A stretch of DNA of 22,737 nt from contig JAHHTB010000010.1 of the NCBI GenBank assembly GCA_020024855.1, positions 1 through 22,737 on the forward strand, read 5' to 3'. The notes under the pieces are model-generated. The model was not told where the DNA came from. It searched no databases and saw only the letters and a program-made list of their open reading frames with translations. Source of the DNA: Fusobacterium sp. Lineage in GTDB: Bacteria > Fusobacteriota > Fusobacteriia > Fusobacteriales > Fusobacteriaceae. The position numbers were made by a program, and so were the translations under genes. Of this stretch, positions 16,693 to 22,737 are shown piece after piece. Each line of letters begins with the position of its first letter. The first letter of the stretch is position 1.

Positions 16693-16725
16693 CTACACTT
16701 TATTAATTTTTTTAATAAAGTGTAG
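16693..16725. promoter_or_regulatory. 33-nt perfect inverted repeat, candidate shared operator of galK and ROK genes
   Basis: CTACACTTTATTAA (16693-16706) and its exact complement (16712-16725) flank 5 T. The repeat lies 19 nt from the ROK -35 on one side and 19 nt from the proposed galK -35 on the other. It is between two divergent promoters, so a terminator role is unlikely. Binding by the ROK regulator is inferred. Confidence 0.65.
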
Positions 16726-16744
16726 CATATTTTTATTAAAAAAT

Positions 16745-16773
16745 TTTATTTTTTTTTTAACACAAAGTATAAT
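16745..16773 (+). promoter_or_regulatory. Promoter of galK-galT
   Basis: TATAAT (16768-16773) with a weak -35, TTTATT (16745-16750), at 17 nt. AAGTGTA (16774-16780) follows the -10 directly and repeats a half of the nearby inverted repeat. Confidence 0.5.
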
Positions 16774-16807
16774 AAGTGTACATAATATATTGTTAGGAGG
16801 ATGAAAA

Positions 16808-17989
16808 ATGGCTATAGAAATGCAAGTTGTTGCAAAATTTAATGAAATCTTTGGAGAGGACGGAAAAAAAGAAATATTTTTTACTCCAGGAAGAGTTAAT
16901 TTAATTGGAGAACATATAGATTATAATGGTGGATATGTTTTTCCATGTGCTTTAAGCTTTGGAACATATGCTGTTTGTAGAAGAAGAGAAGATAATAAAT
17001 TTAGAATGTTCTCTATGAATTTTGAAAATGATGGTGTAATAGAATTTTCATTAGAAAAGTTAACAAAGGATAATGTGTGGGCTGATTATTGTAAGGGTGT
17101 TATTAATACTTTTATAAATCATGGATATAAAATTGAAAAAGGAGCAGATATAATATTCTTTGGAAATATACCAAATGGAGCTGGACTTTCATCTTCTGCA
17201 TCTCTTGAAGTTCTTATGGGAACAATTTTAAGAGAAATTTCTAATCTTAATGATAAAATTTCTATGATTGATATAGTTAAATTTGGACAAGAAGCAGAAA
17301 ATAAATTTATAGGTGTAAGCTGTGGTATAATGGACCAATTTGCAGTTGGAATGGGAAAAGAAGATAGAGCTATTCTTCTTAACTGTGATACATTGGAATA
17401 TGACTATGTTCCTGTAAAATTAGATGGTATTTCAATAGTTATAATGAATACTAATAAAAGAAGAGGACTTGCTGATTCTAAATATAATGAAAGAAGAGCA
17501 TCTTGTGAGGCAGCTTTAAAAGATATTCAAGATTCTGGAAAGAAAATAAATTATCTTTGTGATATGACAATAGAAGATTTTGAAGAAGTTAAAAAATATA
17601 TAAAATCTGACGAGGCTCTTCCTAGAGTAAGACATGCTGTTTCTGAAAATGTAAGAGTATTAGATAGTGTTAAAAACTTAAAAGAAAATAATATTGAGGC
17701 ATTTGGAAAATTAATGAATGCTTCTCATATATCTTTAAGAGATGACTATGAAGTAACAGGAAAAGAACTTGATGCAATAGTTGCTGCTGCTTGGGAAGAA
17801 GAGGGAACTGTTGGTGCAAGAATGACTGGAGCAGGATTTGGAGGTTGTGCTGTAAGTCTTGTTAAGAATGAATATATTGATGAGTTCATCAAAAATGTTG
17901 GAGAAAAATATTATAAAGCAACAGGATTAAAAGCAGATTTTTATGTTGCAAATGTTGGAGACGGTTCAAGAAAAATAGGAGAATGCTAA
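16808..17989 (+). CDS. galK: Galactokinase
   Basis: 393 residues, the usual GHMP galactokinase length. Phosphorylates alpha-D-galactose to galactose 1-phosphate with ATP in the cytoplasm. Signature PGRVNLIGEHIDYNGG near the N-terminus (residues 27-42), ATP loop GAGLSSSASLE near 133, CGIMDQFAVGMG near 175 with the catalytic Asp, and the C-terminal GHMP motif TGAGFGGCAVSLV near 340. AGGAGG (16795-16800) lies 7 nt before ATG 16808. First gene of galKT; galT begins on the last base of its stop codon. Confidence 0.97.
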   Translation: MAIEMQVVAKFNEIFGEDGKKEIFFTPGRVNLIGEHIDYNGGYVFPCALSFGTYAVCRRREDNKFRMFSMNFENDGVIEFSLEKLTKDNVWADYCKGVINTFINHGYKIEKGADIIFFGNIPNGAGLSSSASLEVLMGTILREISNLNDKISMIDIVKFGQEAENKFIGVSCGIMDQFAVGMGKEDRAILLNCDTLEYDYVPVKLDGISIVIMNTNKRRGLADSKYNERRASCEAALKDIQDSGKKINYLCDMTIEDFEEVKKYIKSDEALPRVRHAVSENVRVLDSVKNLKENNIEAFGKLMNASHISLRDDYEVTGKELDAIVAAAWEEEGTVGARMTGAGFGGCAVSLVKNEYIDEFIKNVGEKYYKATGLKADFYVANVGDGSRKIGEC

Positions 17990-19506
17990 TGGAAAAGATT
18001 AATATTTATGTAGAAATAGAAAAACTTTTAGCTTTTGCTGAAAGTGTACATCTTATAGAAAAAGAAGATATTATATATAGTAAAAATAGACTTCTTTCTG
18101 TTTTTGATTTAAATGATTGTGAAGAAATAACAGAAAAATATGAAATTGAAAAGCCTTATGATATATTAAATAGAATGTGTGATTGGGCTTGTGAAAAAGG
18201 AATTATTGAAAATACTTTTGATGAAAGAGATCTTTTTGACACAAAAATAATGGGAGAAATTACTCCAAGACCTAGTGAGGTTATTAAAAAATTTACTGAA
18301 GATTATAAAACATCACCTGTAACTGCTACTAATAACTATTATGAATTTTCAAAAAATACAAACTATATAAGAGTTGATAGAGTTGCTAAAAATATGCACT
18401 GGTTTGCAGATACAGAATATGGAGATATAGAGATTACAGTAAATCTTTCTAAACCAGAAAAAGACCCAAGAGATATAGCTAAGGCAAAACTTGCTCCTCA
18501 ATCTTCATATCCTAAATGCCTATTATGTAAAGAAAATGAGGGATATGCTGGAAGAATGAATCACCCAGCAAGACAAAATCACAGAATAATTCCTGTTACA
18601 CTTACAAATGAGCCGTGGTTTTTACAATACTCTCCATATGTTTATTATAATGAGCATTGTATTTTATTCTCTGGCGTTCATAGACCTATGAAAATAGATA
18701 GAGGAAGTTTTGAAAGAGTTCTTGAATTTGTAGATATATTCCCACATTATTTTGTAGGTTCAAATGCAGATCTTCCAATAGTTGGAGGTTCTATTTTAAG
18801 TCATGACCACTTCCAAGGAGGAAACCATGATTTCCCTATGGCAATGGCTAAGGCAGAGGAAACATTTACAATAAAAGGGTTTGAAGATGTAGTAGTTGAA
18901 AAAGTAAAATGGCCTATGTCTGTTATTCGTTTAAGAGGAAAATCAAAAGAAAAATTAGTTGATTTATCAGATAAAATTCTTACATCATGGAGAAATTATA
19001 GTGATCCTAAATGTGAAATTTTAGCTTTCACAGAAAATACACCACATAATACAATCACTCCTATTGCAAGAAAAAAAGATAATGATTATGAGATAGATCT
19101 TGTTCTTAGAAATAATAGAACATCAGAAGAATATCCACTTGGAATATTCCACCCACATCAAGAACTTCACCACATAAAAAAAGAAAATATAGGACTTATT
19201 GAAGTTATGGGACTTGCTGTTCTTCCTGGTAGATTAAAAGAGGAGATAAAAATACTTTCAGATTTAATGTTAAAAGAAAATGCAATAGATCTTATAAAAG
19301 CTAATGAAAAAGTTGAAAAACATACAGACTGGTGTAAAGAGATTTTTGCTAAATACAATGATATTAACGAAAAAAATATTGAAAATATAATTAAAGTAGA
19401 AATTGGAGTTGCTTTCTCAAAAGTTCTTGAAAATGCAGGAGTATATAAACAAGATGAAGAGGGAAAAGCTGGATATAGAAGATTTATAGAAACACTAAAT
19501 AAATAG
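17989..19506 (+). CDS. galT: UTP/UDP-glucose--hexose-1-phosphate uridylyltransferase, class II GalT
   Basis: 505 residues, the longer Gram-positive-type GalT (about 490-510) rather than the 350-residue class I. Exchanges UMP between UDP-glucose and galactose 1-phosphate. Seen: CLLCKENEGYAGRMNHPARQ near 180, NEPWFLQYSPYVYYNEHC, GSNADLPIVGGSILSHDHFQGG (His-Asp-His motif) near 275, and HPHQELHHIKKENIGLIEVMGLAVLPGR. Start ATG 17989 overlaps the galK stop by one base (taATG), with AGGAGA 6 nt before; an ATG at 17983 lies on the SD and is rejected. Translationally coupled to galK. Presence of class II GalT outside Firmicutes is consistent with the mixed gene content of fusobacteria. Confidence 0.96.
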   Translation: MEKINIYVEIEKLLAFAESVHLIEKEDIIYSKNRLLSVFDLNDCEEITEKYEIEKPYDILNRMCDWACEKGIIENTFDERDLFDTKIMGEITPRPSEVIKKFTEDYKTSPVTATNNYYEFSKNTNYIRVDRVAKNMHWFADTEYGDIEITVNLSKPEKDPRDIAKAKLAPQSSYPKCLLCKENEGYAGRMNHPARQNHRIIPVTLTNEPWFLQYSPYVYYNEHCILFSGVHRPMKIDRGSFERVLEFVDIFPHYFVGSNADLPIVGGSILSHDHFQGGNHDFPMAMAKAEETFTIKGFEDVVVEKVKWPMSVIRLRGKSKEKLVDLSDKILTSWRNYSDPKCEILAFTENTPHNTITPIARKKDNDYEIDLVLRNNRTSEEYPLGIFHPHQELHHIKKENIGLIEVMGLAVLPGRLKEEIKILSDLMLKENAIDLIKANEKVEKHTDWCKEIFAKYNDINEKNIENIIKVEIGVAFSKVLENAGVYKQDEEGKAGYRRFIETLNK

Positions 19507-19511
19507 AAAAT

Positions 19512-19545
19512 AAAAAAGAAACTGGAAACAGTTTCTTTTTTATTG
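19512..19545 (+). terminator. Terminator of galKT
   Basis: Perfect 13-bp stem AAAAAAGAAACTG / CAGTTTCTTTTTT with a GAAA tetraloop (19512-19541), just after the galT stop. Confidence 0.93.
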
Positions 19546-19655
19546 TTTAGAAAATTTATATTTAAAAATAATTATTAAAAATATGAAAATCTTTTATTTT
19601 TTAAATTTTTATATAAATATAAAATTTATTTTAATTATTCTATCGGACTTTATAT

Positions 19656-20093
19656 TTAAAATTTCTTTTTATTTTTGATTTTTATATAAAGTTTTACTAA
19701 ATCTGAAGCAACTAAAAATCCAAGAATCATCGATCCTGTCATAATAAATGTATCCATAGCTTTTTGCATAGCTAAATCATGCTGACCATTAAAAAGATAG
19801 AACATTGTATAATATGCTCCACTTCCTGGAACTATGGGAGTTATTGTTGGTATAAGAGCAGATGTAACAGGAGTTTTAAAAACTCTTGCTATAATTTCAG
19901 AACCAAAAGTGCAAATAGCTCCAAGAATAAAAAATGAAACTCCTAAAGATATTCCAAATTTCATAGATATAAGATAAAAGATCCAAACTACTCCACCAAT
20001 GAAAGCAGCAGCCCAAACTATTTTTTCTTTTACGTTAAATATATATGCAAATCCAACTGCACTAAGGGCAGCAAAAATGAATTGAATTATCAA
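19656..20093 (-). CDS. Threonine/serine exporter family protein, YjjB-type half
   Basis: 145 residues, almost entirely hydrophobic with four to five membrane helices (about 3-20, 27-45, 50-70, 78-102, 115-135). It matches the ThrE_2 (YjjB) half of the ThrE exporter family: SALIPTITPIVPGSGAYYTM is the conserved motif. Works with the YjjP half encoded directly upstream; E. coli YjjPB exports succinate, other ThrE proteins export threonine or serine, so the substrate is open. Start is a TTG at 20093 with AGGAGG 9 nt upstream, overlapping the yjjP stop as TTGA. No hairpin terminator is obvious after it. Confidence 0.88.
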   Translation of the reverse strand: MIIQFIFAALSAVGFAYIFNVKEKIVWAAAFIGGVVWIFYLISMKFGISLGVSFFILGAICTFGSEIIARVFKTPVTSALIPTITPIVPGSGAYYTMFYLFNGQHDLAMQKAMDTFIMTGSMILGFLVASDLVKLYIKIKNKKKF

Positions 20094-20863
20094 TATACAA
20101 TACCTCCTAATGACATATATGTTTTAAGAACTATCCCTGTTCCAACTGCAAGAGCAGCAGCAACCATTATAACTTCTGTAAAGCGAGAAGTACCTGCTAT
20201 TAAATCTCCAGAAGTTAGATCTCTTATAGTATTTACAAATGCTATCCCTGGAACAAATATCATTAAATCAGAAATAATAACAGTAGACGTATGTTCTGTA
20301 TATCCTAGATAAGTTGCTATACAAGCAATTGTAGAGCAAACTATTCCACCTATTATATTAGTTATAACACTATTCACTTCATATTTATTTAAGAAAGTAA
20401 GCAAAAGCCCTATAATAAAACCACCTATTCCACCTATTAAGATTTCATTTATCCAAGCATTAAAAAGTACTGGAAAGGTAGCACCTATCATTGTACAACC
20501 TAAAACAAATCTATAAAATCCTAAGCAAAATTTTTCTTCTCTCTCTTTTAGCTCTTTAAAAAAATCATCATAACTATATTCATGAATATGCCTTATTAAG
20601 TCATTTATTTCATGAATTTTATTTAAATTTAGATCTCTTGATTTTATACGAGTAACTTGAGAATAGTATTTTTCATCAGAACCCTTTAAAGATACAACAA
20701 TACATGTAAGAGTTACAAAAGTATCTATATCATATCCAAAATGTCTACCTACCCTTTCAATTACATCTTCCGCTCTATAAACTTCTCCTCCATTTTGGAG
20801 AATCATTCTTCCTGTGTAAGAAGCTAATTCTAAAACCTTGCTTTCAGAAATATTGCTTGTCAT
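20090..20863 (-). CDS. Threonine/serine exporter family protein, YjjP-type half
   Basis: 257 residues (YjjP about 256). N-terminal soluble part (1-115) with the family motif LQNGGEVYRAEDVIERVG and LTCIVVSL, then five membrane helices, including GGIGGFIIGLLL and IIGGIVCSTIACIATYLGY, and the motif FVPGIAFVNTIRDLTSGD near the C-terminus. Start ATG 20863 has GGGGGA 5 nt upstream. The longer frame from ATG 20923 is rejected because an extended -10 promoter (20894-20902) lies inside it. Overlaps the YjjB-type gene by 4 nt; together they make one split exporter. Confidence 0.9.
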   Translation of the reverse strand: MTSNISESKVLELASYTGRMILQNGGEVYRAEDVIERVGRHFGYDIDTFVTLTCIVVSLKGSDEKYYSQVTRIKSRDLNLNKIHEINDLIRHIHEYSYDDFFKELKEREEKFCLGFYRFVLGCTMIGATFPVLFNAWINEILIGGIGGFIIGLLLTFLNKYEVNSVITNIIGGIVCSTIACIATYLGYTEHTSTVIISDLMIFVPGIAFVNTIRDLTSGDLIAGTSRFTEVIMVAAALAVGTGIVLKTYMSLGGIVY

Positions 20864-20893
20864 AAAGTTCCCCCATGAGTATAATATATAATC

Positions 20894-20902
20894 ATTATAA
20901 CA
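20894..20902 (-). promoter_or_regulatory. Extended -10 promoter of the yjjP-yjjB pair
   Basis: On the - strand TGTTATAAT, an extended -10 element, about 30 nt upstream of ATG 20863. No convincing -35 (TGGCAA is at 17 nt). It supports the shorter start of the YjjP-type gene. Confidence 0.6.
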
Positions 20903-20923
20903 GAGTTTCTTTTTTGTTGCCAC

Positions 20924-21261
20924 TTTATATTTAGATGAAAAAATAATTTTTAAAAATATAATTCTATCGGTCGTAAATAAAAAGTAAACTTTTTTAAATG
21001 AAAATATTTAGCATTTTTTTATTTTTCAAAAATTATCAAATTATATATTGAAAAATAATAATTTATATAACATTACTGTTCAACAATTCCAAATTATTTA
21101 TACAGTGAAAATAGCGATTTTTTCTAGAAAAACTCATAATTTTTGAAATTTAGCATTTTATTTTTATCGTGATTAGTAAATCATATAGAAAATAATAAAT
21201 CAAAATATTATAAAATTACAAATTGCAAAAAATAATTTTAAAAAAGGTAAAATTTTTAATA
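20924..21261. other. AT-rich intergenic gap without a gene
   Basis: No credible coding frame. It contains a degenerate direct repeat (21006-21064 and 21148-21202, see next entry), a perfect palindrome TTTTTCTAGAAAAA (21119-21132) and an inverted repeat TTTTTCAA / TTGAAAAA (21022-21055). In such AT-rich DNA the palindromes may be chance. Confidence 0.6.
21006..21202. repeat. Degenerate direct repeat of about 55 nt
   Basis: ATTTAGCATTTT occurs at 21006-21017 and 21148-21159. Both copies continue with ATTTTT and then a loosely matching AT-rich tract ending in GAAAATAATAA-like sequence (to about 21064 and 21202). It looks like an old tandem-type duplication with a spacer of about 85 nt. Function unknown. 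Confidence 0.45.
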
Positions 21262-21294
21262 TTGACTAGGAAAATTATATGGTGTATCATATAA
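21262..21294 (+). promoter_or_regulatory. MATE gene promoter with overlapping palindrome
   Basis: TTGACT (21262-21267), 17-nt spacer, TATCAT (21285-21290). TTATATG-N6-CATATAA (21275-21294) is a perfect 7-bp palindrome covering the -10, placed where a repressor would block transcription. The binding protein is not identified. Confidence 0.6.
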
Positions 21295-21304
21295 AAAATT
21301 AGAA

Positions 21305-21346
21305 AAAAGCAGATGGGCGGCTTATTACCCACTGCTTTTATTTTTT
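21305..21346 (+). terminator. Terminator-like hairpin in the leader of the MATE gene (attenuator candidate)
   Basis: AAAAGCAG pairs with CTGCTTTT (21305-21312 and 21332-21339), TGGG with CCCA inside, one bulged A, a 10-nt loop, then ATTTTTT. It lies between the promoter and the SD (GGAGGG at 21347-21352), about 10 nt after the expected start of transcription, and has all features of an intrinsic terminator. Confidence 0.75.
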
Positions 21347-21359
21347 GGAGGGCATTTTG

Positions 21360-22721
21360 ATGAGAAAAAAATTTTTTAAGAGGTTTGATAGGTTGTTTAT
21401 AAAGACACTTGTAATTTTGGCTATCCCTATAATTATGCAAAACCTCATAAGTGCATCATTAAACTTATTAGATAATATCATGATTGGTAATTTAGGGGTT
21501 AATGAAATAGCAGCAGTTGGACTTTCAAATCAATACTATCTACTTTTTTACTATACTGTAATGGGAATAAGCCTTGGAGCAGGGGTTTTTATGTCACAGT
21601 TTTGGGGGAGAAAGGACATAAAAAGTATAAAGAGATATATAGGAATATCTTTGGTATTCTCTCTTCTTTTAGGTTCTGTATTTACAGGAATTGCATTTTT
21701 TTATCCAGAAACTATAATTGGATTATTTAGTGAAAATGATGATGTTATAAAATTAGGACAAAATTATTTAAAGGCAGTAGCCCTAAGCTATATTTTTACT
21801 TGTATATCTGTTACTTTCTATGTTGGTTCGAGAAGCATTGCACAAACCTCTCTTCCTATGCAGGGAAGTATTGTAGGATTTATATTTAATGCTATTCTAA
21901 ACTATATATTTATTTTTGGTAAGTTAGGGTTTGAGCCAATGGGAGTTACAGGAGCAGCGCTTGGAACAACTTTTGCAAGATTTGCTGAGATGACTTTTGT
22001 ACTCTACAAAATATATTTTAGAAATAATCTTCTAAAAGCAAGTTTATCAGAATTGTTAGATTTTAATTTTTCAACAATAAAAATATATTTTAAAACAGCT
22101 TTTCCTGTAATATTTAATGATTTTATGTGGATAGCAGGATTAACACTTTATTCAAAAGCATATGCAATATTAGGAACAGATGCCATAGCCACAATGCAAA
22201 TAGCTACAATAACAAATAATATATTTAATATTTTTGGAACAGGGCTTGCAGTTGCTAGTTCTATAATAATAGGAAATAATATAGGAGCAGGGAAATCAAA
22301 AAAATCCATTCAAAATGATGCATATAGAATGTCAGAATTTTGTGTTTTAGTTGGGATTGTAATAGGAGTCCTTTTCTTCTTTACATCTCCTTATATAAAT
22401 ATATTCTTTAATGTATCTGAAGAAGTAAAAAAAGATATTGTTTTAGTTTTAAGAATTATGGCTGTTGCAATACCATTTAGATTCTTTGGTATAACACAGA
22501 TTATAGGTGTTTTAAGAGGTGGTGGAGATGTGGTATATGCCATTATCACTGAAATTTTAGGAATATGGATATTTGGAATTCCACTTGCCTTTATAGCTGC
22601 AATATATCTCCATGCAGGAATAGGAATTGTTTATTTATGTGTTTGCCTTGAAGATGTTTTTAAAGTAGCTATGACAGTTCCAAGATTAAAATCAGGAAAA
22701 TGGATAAAAAGTCTGATATAA
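21360..22721 (+). CDS. MATE family efflux transporter
   Basis: 453 residues, usual length, complete with stop at 22719-22721. Twelve hydrophobic helices in two halves. N-terminal half: IPIIMQNLISASLNLLDNIMIGNLGVNEIAAVGLSNQ-type start of the family, then ISLGAGVFMSQFWGRKD. The second half repeats the fold (FPVIFNDFMWIAGLTLYSKAYAILG, GNNIGAGKSKKS). Exports drugs or metabolites using Na+ or H+; substrate cannot be read from sequence. Start ATG 21360 has GGAGGG 7 nt upstream; an in-frame TTG at 21345 before the SD is rejected. Preceded by a promoter, an operator-like palindrome and an attenuator-like hairpin, so expression is probably inducible (inference). Confidence 0.93.
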   Translation: MRKKFFKRFDRLFIKTLVILAIPIIMQNLISASLNLLDNIMIGNLGVNEIAAVGLSNQYYLLFYYTVMGISLGAGVFMSQFWGRKDIKSIKRYIGISLVFSLLLGSVFTGIAFFYPETIIGLFSENDDVIKLGQNYLKAVALSYIFTCISVTFYVGSRSIAQTSLPMQGSIVGFIFNAILNYIFIFGKLGFEPMGVTGAALGTTFARFAEMTFVLYKIYFRNNLLKASLSELLDFNFSTIKIYFKTAFPVIFNDFMWIAGLTLYSKAYAILGTDAIATMQIATITNNIFNIFGTGLAVASSIIIGNNIGAGKSKKSIQNDAYRMSEFCVLVGIVIGVLFFFTSPYINIFFNVSEEVKKDIVLVLRIMAVAIPFRFFGITQIIGVLRGGGDVVYAIITEILGIWIFGIPLAFIAAIYLHAGIGIVYLCVCLEDVFKVAMTVPRLKSGKWIKSLI

Positions 22722-22737
22722 TAATTTATGTAAAAAA

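Noticed and set aside
16693..16725. 33-nt inverted repeat as a bidirectional terminator
   Set aside because: It lies between the starts of two divergent genes, so no transcript ends there; an operator is more reasonable.
20864..20923. Longer N-terminus of the YjjP-type protein from ATG 20923
   Set aside because: An extended -10 promoter lies within it, a good SD precedes ATG 20863, and the shorter form has the family length.
21216..21440. 74-codon - strand frame at the start of the MATE gene
   Set aside because: Overlaps the MATE 5' end and its promoter/hairpin region in antisense; composition is that of AT-rich noise.
1..22737. CRISPR array, IS element, tRNA or prophage genes
   Set aside because: No regularly spaced repeats, transposase motifs, cloverleaf structures or phage-like proteins were seen.

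Overview
The window is very AT-rich and densely coded. It looks like a Gram-negative anaerobe of the Fusobacteriota (Fusobacterium or Cetobacterium type). The reasons are the low GC content with A/T-ending codons, enzymes that imply an outer membrane and lipid A-like glycolipid, a complete mglBAC galactose importer close to the Enterobacteria versions, a Firmicutes-type (class II) GalT, and strong GGAGG ribosome binding sites. This placement is inferred from the look of the proteins and no database search was run.

Left part (1-6967): a two-component system (histidine kinase, cut by the window start, and OmpR-type regulator) is divergent from a tight five-gene + strand operon. That operon holds a soluble polyprenyl-phosphate glycosyltransferase (GT2), a 90-residue LAB_N membrane protein, an ArnT-like membrane glycosyltransferase, a UDP-glucuronate 4-epimerase-like enzyme and UDP-glucose 6-dehydrogenase. 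The last two would make UDP-glucuronate and UDP-galacturonate, and the first three could load a uronic acid on a lipid carrier, move it across the membrane and transfer it to lipid A or another surface glycan. This resembles the arn polymyxin-resistance logic but lacks ArnA, ArnB, ArnE and ArnF. It is the best candidate for a little-described system here. A strong terminator closes it.

Middle-left (7000-10440): a six-helix potassium channel with a TVGYGD filter, then, convergent to it, an operon of a DUF3137-like membrane protein and a LemA-family protein. The two transcripts share a bidirectional terminator.

Middle-right (10480-19545): a galactose uptake and Leloir regulon. On the - strand are a ROK repressor and galM (overlapping), then mglB-mglA-mglC; on the + strand, divergent from the ROK gene, are galK-galT. 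A 33-nt perfect inverted repeat sits exactly midway between the divergent ROK and galK promoters. The mglB promoter carries two further palindromes, and a perfect 13-bp stem-loop separates mglB from mglA. No galE is present in the window.

Right end (19656-22721): a split threonine/serine exporter-type pair (YjjP/YjjB) on the - strand, a roughly 400-nt AT-rich gap containing a degenerate duplicated segment, and a MATE efflux pump preceded by a promoter, an operator-like palindrome and a terminator-like hairpin placed before its ribosome binding site. No tRNA, rRNA, CRISPR array, insertion sequence or prophage gene was seen.
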